From Caloramator australicus RC3 (GTDB taxonomy: Bacteria; Bacillota; Clostridia; Clostridiales; Caloramatoraceae), in assembly GCF_000297115.1 (NCBI RefSeq), contig NZ_CAKP01000001.1, forward strand, positions 18,759 through 82,758: a DNA stretch of 64,000 nt. The letters are read 5' to 3'. The notes beneath the pieces were generated by a model. The model had not been told where the DNA came from. It did no database searches and saw only the letters and a program-made list of their open reading frames with translations. Positions 1 to 8,928 of the stretch are shown one piece after another. The position numbers and the translations under genes were made by a program. Numbering within the stretch: the stretch's first letter is position 1; every line of letters starts with the position of its first letter.

Positions 1-131
1 TCTGCAATTCCCATTTTCTTAGCTTCAAATACAGCCTCTAATACAGGCTCATCCTGTGCAACAGCAACAGCGATTTTTTTAGTTGGATAGCTTTTAACTT
101 TTTCTAAAATTTGATCAAATGTTTTAATCAT
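1..131 (-). CDS. ptb: Phosphate butyryltransferase, N-terminal part (cut by window edge)
   Basis: The 43 visible residues begin MIKTFDQILEKV and continue with AVAVAQDEPVLEAV, the characteristic N-terminus of phosphate butyryltransferase. The enzyme converts butyryl-CoA and phosphate to butyryl phosphate in the cytoplasm, feeding butyrate kinase for ATP synthesis. Its ATG overlaps the stop of the upstream butyrate kinase gene (ATGA), so the two are translationally coupled. The order is kinase first and transferase second, the reverse of the common clostridial ptb-buk order. The rest of the gene lies outside the window, so catalytic residues cannot be checked. Confidence 0.85.
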   Translation of the reverse strand, partial: MIKTFDQILEKVKSYPTKKIAVAVAQDEPVLEAVFEAKKMGIA

Positions 132-1210
132 ATTACCACCTCTTTTTCATATATTTTTGCTTCTTCTTCACCTTTAACTACTCTAAAGGCACCCTCTGCA
201 AGGGCAAGCATTTCATCTTCCCCTGAAACTACTTCTACATCTGCAATGAATTTTACTCTATCTATAATTAATTCATTTAATAAATTAGAATGAGCAAGGC
301 CTCCTGTTAAAATTATCCTGTCAACTTTTCCACATAAAACCGCTGCACAAGCTCCTATTTCCTTTGCGATTTGATAAGCCATAGCTTCAAATATAAGCTT
401 TGCATATTCGTCGCCTTCATTTATCCTCTTTACAACTTCCCTTGCATCGTTTGTTCCTAAATATCCAACAAGGCCACCTTGACCAACCATTTTTTTCTTA
501 AGTTCCTTATATGTATATTTGCCTGAAAATGCTATTTTTACAAGATCACCAACTGGCACCCCTCCACATCTTTCAGGCGAGAAGGGTCCACCCTCATTAG
601 CATTATTAACGTCTACTATTTTCCCATTCTTAAGAGGGGCAACAGAAATTCCTCCGCCTAGATGGGCAACAATAAAATTAACTTCATCTAACTTTTTGTT
701 TAGCTTTTTAGCTACCCTTCTTGATACTGCCTTAATATTTAAAGCATGGACTAACGACCTTCTTGGAATCTCTGGAAGACCTGAGATCCTTGCAATATCT
801 TCAAACTCATCTACGGCAACCGGATCTACTATATATGCATTTATCCCCTGTGAATCGGCTATAGATTTGGCTATTATCCCCCCAAGATTTGACGCATGTT
901 CACCCTGATAACCTATCTTTAAATCCTCAATCATCTTATCAGTCACTAAATATGTCCCGCTTGGCATTGGTCTTAAAAGACCTCCACGTCCTACAATTGC
1001 AATAAATTGTGAAAGTTCAAATCCTTCTTCTTTGATCCATTCTAAAATAGCATTCTTTCTAAATTCATACTGATCAGCAATTTTTTCAAATTTTGCAAGT
1101 TCTTCTGCTGAGTGAGAAATATTTTGCTGCCTTAAATTTTCAGTTCCCTTAAAAATAGCTACCTTTGTTGAAGTTGAACCTGGATTAATTGCTAGTATCA
1201 GTTCCCTCAT
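128..1210 (-). CDS. buk: Butyrate kinase
   Basis: This is an acetokinase-family (ASKHA) kinase of 360 residues, the usual butyrate kinase length. It makes ATP and butyrate from butyryl phosphate. Visible motifs are the phosphate-binding NPGSTSTK at residues 8-15, GRGGLLRP near 75, HLGGGISVAP near 185 and an ILTGGLAHS ATP-binding segment near 300. The start at 1210 is chosen because a GGTGGGGGT ribosome-binding site precedes ATG-AGG-GAA; a longer reading would begin inside that site. Its stop overlaps the start of ptb. A branched-chain 2-methylpropanoate kinase is a close alternative, but the ptb neighbour favours butyrate. Confidence 0.93.
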   Translation of the reverse strand: MRELILAINPGSTSTKVAIFKGTENLRQQNISHSAEELAKFEKIADQYEFRKNAILEWIKEEGFELSQFIAIVGRGGLLRPMPSGTYLVTDKMIEDLKIGYQGEHASNLGGIIAKSIADSQGINAYIVDPVAVDEFEDIARISGLPEIPRRSLVHALNIKAVSRRVAKKLNKKLDEVNFIVAHLGGGISVAPLKNGKIVDVNNANEGGPFSPERCGGVPVGDLVKIAFSGKYTYKELKKKMVGQGGLVGYLGTNDAREVVKRINEGDEYAKLIFEAMAYQIAKEIGACAAVLCGKVDRIILTGGLAHSNLLNELIIDRVKFIADVEVVSGEDEMLALAEGAFRVVKGEEEAKIYEKEVVI

Positions 1211-1298
1211 GATACCCCCACCTTTTAAAAAAGTATCCACTTATATTTTAATTTATTACACTTTAACTTTGCAACTATAATTTAAATTTAATTAAAAC

Positions 1299-2903
1299 TT
1301 ATCCTTCATAAGGTTTAAACTTTTGCATGATTTTTTCCGCAACCTTCATTCCATCAACAGCAGCTGAAATAATACCTCCAGCATATCCCGCTCCTTCACC
1401 TGCCGGATAAAGCCCTGATATATTGGCACTTTCTAAATTTTCATTTCTTTCCATTCTAATAGGAGATGACGTTCTTGTTTCAACCCCCGTCATAATTGCA
1501 TCATATCTTGCAAAACCTCTTATTTTTTTGTCAAAATCCTTCAATCCTTCTTTTATGGAATTTATTACATAATTAGGTAGACATTCACTTAAATTAGCAA
1601 AATTATATCCCCTTGTATAACTTGGTTTAACCTTGCCCAATTTTGTGGAAATTTTATCCTTTAAAAAGTCTCCAACCAGCTGAACAGGAGCTAAATAATT
1701 TCCACCACCTTTTTTAAAGGCAAGGCCTTCATAATGTCTTTGAAATTCTACACCTGCAAGGGGGTGATCCGAACCAAAATCAGAAGGGTTAACTCCAACC
1801 ACAATTGCACTATTTGCATTTTCTTTATCCCTAGCAAACTCACTCATTCCGTTAGTTACAACCATATTTTCCTCAGATGAAGCTGCAACTACAGTCCCCC
1901 CTGGACACATGCAAAAGGAATAAACAGGCCTTCCTGACCTTGTTGTATAGGTTAATCTGTAGTCAGCTGCCTTAAGCCTTGGATGTCCTGCAAATTTCCC
2001 ATATTGATTTTCATCTATCATTTTTTGAAGATGTTCAATTCTTAATCCTATTGCAAAGGGCTTTGGTGATATTAAAAGTCCCTTATTGAATAAAACTTCA
2101 TAAGTATCCCTTGCACTATGCCCTATTGCTAGTATAACTACATCACTGGGAATTTCAATGTTATCATTTACAATTATGGATACCAGTTTGCCATCCTTTA
2201 TATTAAATCCAGTAACCTTAGAATTAAAGTAAATTTCACCTCCTAAAGATATAATCTTTTTTCTAATATTCTTCACAACCGTCTTTAATATATCCGTTCC
2301 AATATGTGGTTTTGCAACATACTTAATCTCCTTTGGTGCACCAGCCTTTACAAATTCATCTAAAACAAAATCACATCTTTTATCCTTTATTCTCGTTGTA
2401 AGTTTACCGTCTGAATATGTTCCTGCTCCGCCTTCCCCAAACTGAACATTGGATTCTTTATTTAGCTTACCTTCCCTCCAAAATATTTCAACATCTTTGT
2501 CCCTTTCATCGACTTCCTTTCCTCTTTCAAATATTATCGGCCTATAGCCATGCATAGAAAGTAAAAGTCCAGCAAATAATCCTGCTGGCCCTAACCCGAT
2601 AATTATTGGTCTATAATTTAACTTTTCATTACCATATTCAATTTTCAATTCTTCTTCCTTTGGTTCAATCGTTATATCTTTATTCGATGCCCTTTCTACT
2701 ATCTTTATTTCATCCCTACACTCAAACATAACTTGATAAACAAAATCAATTTTTCCCTTTCTTCTTGCATCTACCGATTCCTTTAAAATCCTGAAATTTT
2801 GCATATCGTCAACTGAAATATTCGCAAGCTTTGCTGCTTTAGGTTTTAATAGGCTGATGTCCTCATCAATAGATAGTCTTATGTTGTTTATTTTAATTGG
2901 CAT
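1299..2903 (-). CDS. FAD-dependent dehydrogenase, COG2509 family
   Basis: This is a predicted NAD(P)/FAD-utilising dehydrogenase of about 534 residues; the substrate of the family is unknown. The first 80 residues form a small N-terminal domain. A dinucleotide-binding motif follows (IGLGPAGLFAG, near residue 105), then the glycine-rich FAD segment GEGGAGTYSDGKLTTR near 160 and a C-terminal FAD-contact segment GLYPAGEGAGYAGGI near 500. All of these are typical of COG2509. The ATG at 2903 is preceded by GGAGG at 6-nt spacing; a TTG two codons earlier sits too close to that site. The gene lies 12 bp downstream of cdaR and probably shares its transcript. Confidence 0.85.
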   Translation of the reverse strand: MPIKINNIRLSIDEDISLLKPKAAKLANISVDDMQNFRILKESVDARRKGKIDFVYQVMFECRDEIKIVERASNKDITIEPKEEELKIEYGNEKLNYRPIIIGLGPAGLFAGLLLSMHGYRPIIFERGKEVDERDKDVEIFWREGKLNKESNVQFGEGGAGTYSDGKLTTRIKDKRCDFVLDEFVKAGAPKEIKYVAKPHIGTDILKTVVKNIRKKIISLGGEIYFNSKVTGFNIKDGKLVSIIVNDNIEIPSDVVILAIGHSARDTYEVLFNKGLLISPKPFAIGLRIEHLQKMIDENQYGKFAGHPRLKAADYRLTYTTRSGRPVYSFCMCPGGTVVAASSEENMVVTNGMSEFARDKENANSAIVVGVNPSDFGSDHPLAGVEFQRHYEGLAFKKGGGNYLAPVQLVGDFLKDKISTKLGKVKPSYTRGYNFANLSECLPNYVINSIKEGLKDFDKKIRGFARYDAIMTGVETRTSSPIRMERNENLESANISGLYPAGEGAGYAGGIISAAVDGMKVAEKIMQKFKPYEG

Positions 2904-2915
2904 ATGCAACCTCCA

Positions 2916-4124
2916 TCATTTTTTATTTATATTTACTGTAGCTTCATTTATATGCTTTCTTTTTAGAGCCACATTGTTAGGCAAATCAAGTTTTATTGGA
3001 ATTTGATATTCGCCCTCCTGCTTATCTGATACATCTACATAAGCAATAATAGAATCTGAACTAAGAGAATTAATTATGCTTTCTGATCCCATAACTGTAA
3101 CGTTAATCTTTGTTGGATAAACTAAATAATCATAATCGTTGTTAACATTATGAATTTGTAAATCTACCGATAATGTCTTTTCTATTTTATTTTCTACCTT
3201 TATGTCAACGGTTATACTTTTTATATTATTTGCTAGTGAAATGCCTTCTGGGATTATCAAATTAATATCTTTATAGGTTGATAAATTAATCTTTGACAAA
3301 TCCATCGGTTCTGTCTCAATATAATCAACAGCATTAATTATGTCTTTTTCACCAATTATTTTAACAGATGCAGGCATTGGGCTTATTGAATGTAATATTT
3401 TATTGTCCGGAACTTCGCCCTTTGTTTTTACTATAACAGGAACTTCTTTAGACGGCTTAATCGGAAAGTAAACATCAATATATTTAGGCTCAATATTAAG
3501 GTATTGGACAGAATCTCCATAACTGTCTATAACCTTTATTGGTAAAGAGGCTGAAAAATCAGTATCCCGCTTAGATAAATCGACATTTATAACAGCACCT
3601 ATAGCTTTAGCTACATATGTTTCTGGTCCTCTTATTAAAATCTCTGAGGGCTTTATATTTGGATTAACATATCCAAAGCCTTCCTTAGGCTGGCCAGTTA
3701 TATTTAAGCTTACGGGAACAGTCTTTTCAAGTAAGCTATCGATCTTTACCTTGACATAGGGAATTCCCCTTTCATAAAGAACAGAAACCCCTTTAGGTGC
3801 CGATTTAACCTCAACCGGAACATTGTTAATTCCCTTTTTAATATATCCTCCTAAATCCGCCTCTAATCTAAAGTCTTCAGGTTTTGCCTTAAAAACATCC
3901 ATTGCTCTTCCTGTAATTGTTAAATTTACCGCAAAGGTTTGGTTAGGAACTATCGTCAAATTGTTTTGTTCTAAATTATCAAGATTAGTAAAATAAACTG
4001 GAATATCTTCTATAACCCTAGTTTGTGTTGGATTTTGTTCCCCCATAACATAAATCCATAAAACAAAAGCAATAAATACACAAAAAATCATAGTTATTAT
4101 TTCTTGTTTGTTTTTCCAAGCCAT
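2916..4124 (-). CDS. cdaR: CdaR, YbbR-domain regulator of the diadenylate cyclase
   Basis: The 402-residue protein has one N-terminal membrane helix (about residues 10-27, FCVFIAFVLWIYVMG) followed by repeated YbbR domains outside the membrane. A recurring LP...V.V....G pattern can be traced roughly four times. In Firmicutes CdaR binds and modulates the membrane diadenylate cyclase CdaA. The gene start overlaps the end of cdaA by 28 bp in another frame, and GAAGGTGAAAAT provides the ribosome-binding site inside cdaA. The usual third partner glmM is not adjacent here; a COG2509 flavoprotein follows instead. Confidence 0.92.
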   Translation of the reverse strand: MAWKNKQEIITMIFCVFIAFVLWIYVMGEQNPTQTRVIEDIPVYFTNLDNLEQNNLTIVPNQTFAVNLTITGRAMDVFKAKPEDFRLEADLGGYIKKGINNVPVEVKSAPKGVSVLYERGIPYVKVKIDSLLEKTVPVSLNITGQPKEGFGYVNPNIKPSEILIRGPETYVAKAIGAVINVDLSKRDTDFSASLPIKVIDSYGDSVQYLNIEPKYIDVYFPIKPSKEVPVIVKTKGEVPDNKILHSISPMPASVKIIGEKDIINAVDYIETEPMDLSKINLSTYKDINLIIPEGISLANNIKSITVDIKVENKIEKTLSVDLQIHNVNNDYDYLVYPTKINVTVMGSESIINSLSSDSIIAYVDVSDKQEGEYQIPIKLDLPNNVALKRKHINEATVNINKK

Positions 4125-4939
4125 ATTTTCACCTTCTTAAACATTGTTGAATCAGTAAACATATTATGGATAAGAAGCTTTGTTAGGACATTTTTTAGCC
4201 TTTCTATGTTGTATCCCCTTGTAAGTCTTCCATTTATCGCCAAAGAAATAGTGCCGGTTTCTTCAGAAACAACAATGGAAATGGCATCTGACGATTCTGT
4301 TACACCTATTGCTGCCCGATGTCTTGTTCCAAGATCCTTATTGACATTTTGCTCTGTTAACGGCAGAACACATCCTGCAGCAACAATCCTATCTCTTCTT
4401 ATTATTACCGCCCCATCATGAAGTGGAGAGTTTTCAAAGAAAATATTTTCCAAAAGCTCGGATGAAACAATACCATCGATTTTTGTTCCGCTTGCCACGA
4501 AATCATTAAGTCCAGTCTCCTGTTCAATAACGATTAGAGCACCTGTTTTAGTCTTTGCCATATTATTGACAGCCACAGCTATTTCATCTACAACCTTTTG
4601 AATTTCTTCATCCGATTCAAAAAACTTTTTAGTTAAGAATCTACTTCTTCCTAAATGTTCCAGAGCCTTTCTCAATTCTGGTTGAAAAATAATAAGTAAC
4701 GCAATAACTCCAACTGTTAATGTATTTTTAATTAGCCAATATAAAGTTACAAGTCCAAACCAATCGCTAAGTTTCATAACAACAGCGATAAAAACAAGTC
4801 CCTTTAAAAGCTGTTCAGCCCTTGTCTGTTTTATAAAAATATAAAATTCATAAAAAATGTAAGCTACTATTAAAATATCAATAACATTTCTTATACTCAT
4901 ATTTTTAATAAGATCCATAATTCCAGTAAAGCCATTCAT
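4097..4939 (-). CDS. cdaA: Diadenylate cyclase CdaA (c-di-AMP synthase)
   Basis: This is a 280-residue membrane diadenylate cyclase that makes c-di-AMP from two ATP. Three hydrophobic segments fill residues 15-85. The DisA_N/DAC domain follows and carries the two catalytic signatures DGA (175-177, in NSPLHDGAVI) and RHR (206-208, in LGTRHRAA). The start has a GGGAGTGAAAG ribosome-binding site. The gene opens the cdaA-cdaR operon. The second messenger controls potassium and osmolyte homeostasis and cell-wall synthesis in this group; no ydaO-type riboswitch was recognised in the window. Confidence 0.96.
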   Translation of the reverse strand: MNGFTGIMDLIKNMSIRNVIDILIVAYIFYEFYIFIKQTRAEQLLKGLVFIAVVMKLSDWFGLVTLYWLIKNTLTVGVIALLIIFQPELRKALEHLGRSRFLTKKFFESDEEIQKVVDEIAVAVNNMAKTKTGALIVIEQETGLNDFVASGTKIDGIVSSELLENIFFENSPLHDGAVIIRRDRIVAAGCVLPLTEQNVNKDLGTRHRAAIGVTESSDAISIVVSEETGTISLAINGRLTRGYNIERLKNVLTKLLIHNMFTDSTMFKKVKIWLGKTNKK

Positions 4940-5072
4940 ATAACTTTCACTCCCACAATAAATCTCAACTATAATTATATATCAAAAAATTTTTTATTAG
5001 TATAATTTAATGAATTAAATTTTTAGATTATGGAAAAATTATTTAAGGAATATAATGTAAAGGAGTGATCCT

Positions 5073-5719
5073 ATGTTAGAAAATGAAAGAATAGAAAATG
5101 AAATTAGAGATCTACTAGAAAGAGAACTTAAAGAACTTTCTATGGATATAAACGTAAAATGTGTAAATGGTCATGTAACTTTATATGGAATAGTTGACAC
5201 ACTATCTGAGAAATTAGCTGTAGAAGAATTAGCATCAAGAATTGATGGGGTAGATTCTATTGAAAATTCAATAACCGTCTCAACTGATGGAACAATAGAA
5301 GACAAAGAAATTGAAGAAAACGTAATGAATAAATTTAAAGGACATCCTGAACTTACCTCAGTTGGTGTTCAGGTTCAAAGAGGAACAGCAATTTTGAAAG
5401 GCAGGGTAAAAACATTAAAGGAAAAAAATTAGCCATGAAATTAGCATCAGAAGCCCTTGGGATTAAAGACGTTGTATCCCATGTTGAAATTGATTCTTTA
5501 TATAAAATTGACGATGTTACAATCAACAACAGAATACAAACTGAACTTGTAAACAATAATCTGGACAGAAATGATATAAGGGTTTTCGTTGACAATGGAA
5601 GTGTAAGATTAACCGGTTATGTGGATAGTCTTCATGATATGGAAACAGCTGAGGAAATTGCAGAAGGCATCGAGGGAGTAAGAAATGTAAAAAACTTTTT
5701 GAAAATTAGAAGGAAATAA
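5073..5719 (+). CDS. Three-BON-domain protein, frame broken at an A7 run
   Basis: Two adjacent reading frames (5073-5432 and 5435-5719) make one protein of about 215 residues with three BON domains. The first spans roughly residues 5-70, the second straddles the break and the third is C-terminal. Each has the pattern of a VNGHVTLYG-like strand followed by a helix and IDGVDSIENSI. The break is at the seven-A run 5422-5428: adding one A gives KEKKLAMKLASEA and restores the second domain. BON domains are thought to bind membranes or ligands in envelope proteins, but no signal peptide is visible. The start has AAGGAGTGATCCT. A homopolymer miscall is the likeliest cause. Confidence 0.75.
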
Positions 5720-5767
5720 TTGGATTTAGTAGAATTTTATTAGTAAATATTTATTGGAGGGGGTTCA

Positions 5768-6814
5768 ATGAGAAATAAAATCCAAGGAGAAATAAAAATA
5801 AATAAAATTAAAATACTAATAGTTTTATTAACCTTAACCCTTACTTCTTCAATCATCTATTTTTCTTTTTATTACTTATATAACTCTATAAACCAATCCT
5901 ATTTAAAGCAAGTTAAAAAGATATTAAACAATGCAGAACAATTAAATAAGGACATTTCAAAAAAATTAGCTCTTTTACAGTCGATTTCTATTGATGATAA
6001 TACATCCATTAAAAATTTAATATCTGAAATTGAAAACAAAGAAGTTAGAATGGGTGACTTAATTATTGAACTACAAAATATTACTCCGCCGGAAAAATAC
6101 ACATATGAGCATAAAAAAGTTATTGAATGTATTAATACAAACAAAAAACTCCTTACGCAACTTAGGCTTATTATGAATAACCTAAAATCCAACAAAATAT
6201 TTAATGCTATAGATAATTTCAACAAATACATGCTTGAAACTCAGGAAAAATATAACAATTTAAAAATAGCTAAAATCAAATTACCTTCTGAATTTGCTAT
6301 TTTGCCAAACAATTTACATACATTTGCATATAAATACTATTCAACCTACGAACAAAAAAATAGATTATTTGAACAATATCAAAATTATTTTATCGAAATG
6401 GATAAATTGATTAATGAATTTATTTATATAAAAACAGATTTAAATACTTATTTAGATAATATAATGAATAGTCAAGATTCTATCTACTCAACAAACATAG
6501 CGATAGAAAAAAAATTAATTAAACTTGAGGCATTACAAGCGGCATTTTCAAATTTATCAATTCCTGAAAAATTAGTTAACATCCATTCCAAAATTGACGA
6601 TATTATAAACTCTTATGTAGACTACTGCAAAAACTTCAAAGAAACCATAAGTCTTCTTTCTCAAACGGGTTCTGACCAGGAAACACTTACAAAAATCAAT
6701 CAAAAATTCGAAGAAGCTCAAAAATCGTATATCCAAATAACCAACCTATGGATAGAAACCTTAGAAGAATACAACAATCAAAAACAAGCCTTTTCCGATT
6801 TAAACAATCTCTAG
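5768..6814 (+). CDS. Membrane-anchored alpha-helical protein of unknown function
   Basis: I do not recognise the family. The 348-residue protein has a basic N-terminus and one membrane helix (about residues 15-38), and the rest is predicted helical and Lys/Glu/Asn-rich with coiled-coil character. Two similar modules can be seen: both contain a P-E-K turn (LQNITPPEKY near 115; FSNLSIPEKL near 265) followed by a helix with a conserved His and then I..I..... . This resembles an internal duplication. It should sit outside the membrane as a signal-anchored protein. The start has an unusually strong GGAGGGGG site. Its neighbours are other envelope proteins. Confidence 0.6.
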   Translation: MRNKIQGEIKINKIKILIVLLTLTLTSSIIYFSFYYLYNSINQSYLKQVKKILNNAEQLNKDISKKLALLQSISIDDNTSIKNLISEIENKEVRMGDLIIELQNITPPEKYTYEHKKVIECINTNKKLLTQLRLIMNNLKSNKIFNAIDNFNKYMLETQEKYNNLKIAKIKLPSEFAILPNNLHTFAYKYYSTYEQKNRLFEQYQNYFIEMDKLINEFIYIKTDLNTYLDNIMNSQDSIYSTNIAIEKKLIKLEALQAAFSNLSIPEKLVNIHSKIDDIINSYVDYCKNFKETISLLSQTGSDQETLTKINQKFEEAQKSYIQITNLWIETLEEYNNQKQAFSDLNNL

Positions 6815-6815
6815 G

Positions 6816-6838
6816 GGGAGCCTTTATGGGCTCCCTTA
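6816..6838 (+). terminator. Hairpin after the helical membrane protein
   Basis: A 7-bp GC-rich stem (GGGAGCC / GGCTCCC) with a 6-nt loop follows the stop by two bases. The following sequence has only two Ts, so termination may be partial. Confidence 0.55.
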
Positions 6839-6934
6839 AATCATGATCATATTGCCACCCCTGCCATAATTTGTTCATTAAAATTTAAATAAAATTTTGA
6901 TATAATTTAAAAAAAGATTTAAGGGGTGGTTAGC

Positions 6935-8101
6935 ATGGTAAAGAGAATAGCATCACTATTAATAGCCTTCCTACTTATAATCCCTTCAGTAGTCAACGCT
7001 GCTATAACCCTCCCGTTATATTATGGTAATAGGGGTGAACAGGTTGCAGAACTTCAAACTAACCTTAAAACATTAGGCTACTACACATCAAACATCGATG
7101 GAATATATGGCTATACCACATACTTAGCGGTTCAGAAGTTTCAAGCCGATAACTCACTAAATCCAACTGGGACTTTAGACCTTGTTACTCTTAACCAACT
7201 TAACAAAGCATTAGCTAATGAACCGAAAATATTATCCTTTGGAATGAGGCATGAAAGTGTTTCCGAACTTCAAACTTATCTTTACGCGTTAGGATATCTT
7301 TCAGTTCAACCAACAGGATACTTCGGTAGCCTTACACAAAGTGCAGTTATGAATTTTCAAAGGGATTATGGTCTTAATGTAACAGGAAGGGCTGATAAAA
7401 CTTTATTTAACAAGCTTTTTGAGGTTATCGATAATAAATACAGATCATATACTGATTATCAAATTTATTATGTGCAAAAAGGGGACACGCTCTGGAGTAT
7501 ATCACAAAAGTTTGGAGTAACGGTAAATGATATTTGTAGTGCAAATAATATAACTACTTCAACAGTTTTATCCATTGGACAAGCTATGAGAATTCCCAAA
7601 ATTGTAGTTCCTGTAAAGCCATATTATCCAAAATATGGCGAGTATCTTGATTGGTTTACGCAAGCTCAATATATATTCCCAGTAGGTGCTGAAGCCACTG
7701 TTATAGATTACTTTACAGGAAAAAGCTTTAGAATAAAAAGAACTATAGGATCTGGTCATGCCGATGTTGAAACGTTAACGGCACAGGATACAGCAATAAT
7801 GAAGGAAATATTCGGTGGAAATTGGACATGGGATGTTAGACCTATTATTTTAGTTGTAAACGGAAGAAGAATTGCAGCTTCAATGGCGGGTATGCCACAT
7901 GCTGGTCTTGATGCATATCCTTCAGGGGTAAATGTATATAATAGATCCGGTAATTATGGTTATGGTCCAAATTATGATTATATAAAGGGTAATAATATGG
8001 ACGGACATTTTGATATCCACTTTGTTAATTCATTAAGACATAAGGATTGGCAGGTAGATGAAAGGCATCAAGCTATGATAAAAATTTCTGCAAATAGATA
8101 A
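6935..8101 (+). CDS. Secreted peptidoglycan-binding/LysM protein with a His/Asp-rich C-terminal domain
   Basis: The 388-residue protein starts with a signal peptide (cleavage predicted after VVNA, near residue 22). Two PG_binding_1 repeats follow (about 30-90 and 95-155, each with a RG/RHESVSELQ start and a GYFG..T..AV..FQ core), then a LysM domain (about 175-222, YYVQKGDTLWSISQKFGV). The C-terminal 160 residues contain GSGHADVE, MPHAGLDAYPS and DGHFDIHF. That arrangement recalls the HxxxxxxD...HxH zinc sites of LAS/M15-type peptidases, but this assignment is inference. The ATG at 6935 is used because GGGGTGG precedes it; the upstream GTG lies in that site. Confidence 0.85.
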   Translation: MVKRIASLLIAFLLIIPSVVNAAITLPLYYGNRGEQVAELQTNLKTLGYYTSNIDGIYGYTTYLAVQKFQADNSLNPTGTLDLVTLNQLNKALANEPKILSFGMRHESVSELQTYLYALGYLSVQPTGYFGSLTQSAVMNFQRDYGLNVTGRADKTLFNKLFEVIDNKYRSYTDYQIYYVQKGDTLWSISQKFGVTVNDICSANNITTSTVLSIGQAMRIPKIVVPVKPYYPKYGEYLDWFTQAQYIFPVGAEATVIDYFTGKSFRIKRTIGSGHADVETLTAQDTAIMKEIFGGNWTWDVRPIILVVNGRRIAASMAGMPHAGLDAYPSGVNVYNRSGNYGYGPNYDYIKGNNMDGHFDIHFVNSLRHKDWQVDERHQAMIKISANR

Positions 8102-8107
8102 GTATTA

Positions 8108-8133
8108 AACCAGGCTTTTGGCCTGGTTTTTTT
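8108..8133 (+). terminator. Rho-independent terminator
   Basis: AACCAGGC pairs with GCCTGGTT across a short T-rich loop and is followed by a T run, directly after the peptidoglycan-binding gene. Confidence 0.9.
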
Positions 8134-8193
8134 GTAATATTTCCCTTCAATATGAAATATTATTTTATAGAAACTTATTTTAAAGGTGGTCAT

Positions 8194-8895
8194 GTGAAAA
8201 AAGCTGTTCTAATCATATTCATTATATTTATATCACTAATTGTCATAATAAGCGGTAAAATTACTTTTATTGATGGAAATAGCGTTTTTAAAGAAACATT
8301 TTTAAATAAAAAATTTACTAATCTGTATATCTTCGTCGATATAACTGAAAATAAAATGTATCTTATATCAGAGGGAAAGGTTGTAAAAACTTATCCTGTT
8401 TCCTCAGGAAAGTATAAAACTCCATCCCCTATCGGAACCTGGACAATAACAAGTAAGGCAAGATGGGGCGAAGGATTTGGAGGTTATTGGATGGGTTTCA
8501 ATGTCCCTTGGGGTATGTATGGAATCCATGGAACTGATGAACCTTGGTCCATAGGTCGTCCCCTCTCCCATGGATGCATACGTATGTTTAATAGGGATGT
8601 CGCAGAACTTTATAGAATTACTCCAATTGGAACAAAAGTTACAATTTACGGCGGCCCCTTTGGCCCCTTTGGAAGCGGATTTAGGGTTTTAAAACCAGGT
8701 GATAGAGGTTCCGATGTTTATGTAATCCAAAAAAAATTAAAGGAATTAGGGTTTTACAATGGCTATGTAAATGGTATTTATAATGAAAGCACAAAACATG
8801 CCATTCATAGTTTTCAACGAAAACATGGGCTTTCTGTTTCAGATTATATCGGCATATCCTTTTATAGCAAGCTTGGAATTTATCTGTTTGATTAG
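8194..8895 (+). CDS. L,D-transpeptidase (YkuD) with C-terminal peptidoglycan-binding domain
   Basis: The 233-residue exported enzyme has an N-terminal membrane or signal helix (residues 3-21). The YkuD domain follows, with the catalytic signature HG...SHGCIRM (His at 112, nucleophile Cys near 127), and a PG_binding_1 repeat closes the protein (about 165-230). YkuD enzymes form 3-3 cross-links in peptidoglycan or attach proteins to it. The GTG at 8194 is the likely start because AAAGGTGGTCAT precedes it; the upstream ATG at 8152 lacks a ribosome-binding site and adds a non-signal-like leader. It follows another cell-wall-binding protein on the same strand, separated by a terminator. Confidence 0.9.
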   Translation: MKKAVLIIFIIFISLIVIISGKITFIDGNSVFKETFLNKKFTNLYIFVDITENKMYLISEGKVVKTYPVSSGKYKTPSPIGTWTITSKARWGEGFGGYWMGFNVPWGMYGIHGTDEPWSIGRPLSHGCIRMFNRDVAELYRITPIGTKVTIYGGPFGPFGSGFRVLKPGDRGSDVYVIQKKLKELGFYNGYVNGIYNESTKHAIHSFQRKHGLSVSDYIGISFYSKLGIYLFD

Positions 8896-8926
8896 TCCCC
8901 AATTGACTTAATCCTTCAATTGGGGA
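8896..8926. terminator. Bidirectional hairpin between convergent genes
   Basis: A perfect 11-bp stem, TCCCCAATTGA / TCAATTGGGGA, lies between the L,D-transpeptidase and the convergent propeller gene. Confidence 0.8.
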
Positions 8927-8928
8927 AC

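Noticed and set aside
519..908. 129-codon open frame opposite buk
   Set aside because: It is a shadow of the butyrate kinase gene, with no ribosome-binding site and no recognisable protein.
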